DNA of 35,957 nt from Planctomycetota bacterium (GTDB lineage: Bacteria > Planctomycetota > UBA1135 > GCA-002686595). Positions within the stretch are counted from its first letter, which is position 1. Each line of letters starts with the position of its first letter. This document shows positions 35,772 to 35,957 of this stretch, piece after piece. The translations under genes were made by a program, and so were the position numbers. Below the pieces are notes generated by a model, which was not told the DNA's origin, did not search any database, and was given only the letters and a program-made list of their open reading frames with translations. Location of the stretch: contig JAJDEW010000117.1 of NCBI GenBank assembly GCA_029259595.1, positions 1-35,957 on the forward strand, in the 5' to 3' direction.

Positions 35772-35798
35772 GGCAGCCCCCGGATTCCGGGGGCTGCC
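35772..35798 (+). terminator. Terminator hairpin after czcA
   Basis: GGCAGCCCCCGG pairs perfectly with CCGGGGGCTGCC (12 pairs) around an ATT loop, 24 bases after the czcA stop codon. There is no T-run, as is common in GC-rich genomes. Confidence 0.68.
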
Positions 35799-35816
35799 TC
35801 ACGTGAAGTTGATGGA

Positions 35817-35957
35817 GTGAGTACCCGGACGCAAGCGCACTCAAGGCATGTCTCGGTCGCGCAGTGGCTCGGGCGTCGCTACACTCCTTCAGCCGTCGAC
35901 AAGCAGATGAAGTTCCGTGGATTCGCCGGCTACAACATCTACGACACACTGCTCCTG
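35817..35957 (+). CDS. Start of an unrecognised gene, cut by the window edge
   Basis: A GTG at 35817 opens a stop-free frame of 47 codons to the end of the window. It contains VAQWLGRRYTPSAVDKQMKF and RGFAGYNIYDTLLL, which look like real protein, with aromatic residues and varied codons. No family is recognised. The start is uncertain: an ATG at 35812 is followed at once by a stop in its own frame. It follows the czcA terminator and may be an independent gene. Confidence 0.4.
   Translation, partial: MSTRTQAHSRHVSVAQWLGRRYTPSAVDKQMKFRGFAGYNIYDTLLL

Overview
The window is very GC-rich bacterial DNA with strongly GC-biased codons. The gene content suggests a Planctomycetota-type bacterium: two sulfatase-fold enzymes, a secreted FG-GAP (VCBS) repeat protein, a carboxypeptidase-regulatory-like surface protein, a small DUF6116-like membrane protein and a secreted catalase-peroxidase. 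The phylum is inferred from this content; there is no rRNA or other marker to prove it. I saw no tRNA, rRNA, CRISPR array or intact insertion sequence.

Layout. 1-3.5 kb (+): a degenerate hybrid histidine kinase and a leaderless HtrA protease. 3.5-6.3 kb (-): a cluster headed by a gene with an in-frame TGA that I read as selenocysteine (CTU redox motif with a SECIS-like hairpin after the codon), then a 67-aa membrane protein and an anchored CarboxypepD_reg protein. 6.5-8.8 kb (-): exported KatG with a terminator hairpin. 8.8-10.2 kb: gene-poor, holding a decayed rpoN fragment and one hypothetical gene. 10.2-13.5 kb (-): a fused E1 alpha-beta 2-oxoacid dehydrogenase followed by a FabD-like acyltransferase. 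13.5-14.5 kb: three copies of a ~208-bp multi-hairpin repeat. 14.5-16 kb (-): ankyrin and ASCH-domain proteins. 16.1-19.7 kb (-): an EgtB/SenA-family enzyme, then a sulfatase broken by a single-base frameshift. 19.8-23.6 kb (-): nrdA and nrdB, each with its own NrdR-like box. 24.1-26.7 kb (+): FG-GAP protein. 26.7-29.6 kb (-): moaA and a sulfatase-TPR protein. 29.7-35.7 kb (+): a heavy-metal RND efflux cluster (Cys-rich exported protein, truncated outer-membrane factor, adaptor with a duplicated Cys/His-rich N-terminus, CzcA-type pump), then a strong terminator. The last 141 bases begin an unrecognised gene.

Themes. Selenium appears twice: a probable selenoprotein at 5.1-6.3 kb and a SenA-like enzyme at 18.4-19.7 kb. 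Metal handling is concentrated at the right end, where base composition is visibly less GC-saturated than in the neighbours, so acquisition by transfer is plausible. Several genes are broken or degenerate: the kinase lacks its phospho-acceptor His, the sulfatase is frameshifted, rpoN is a fragment and the efflux outer-membrane gene is truncated.
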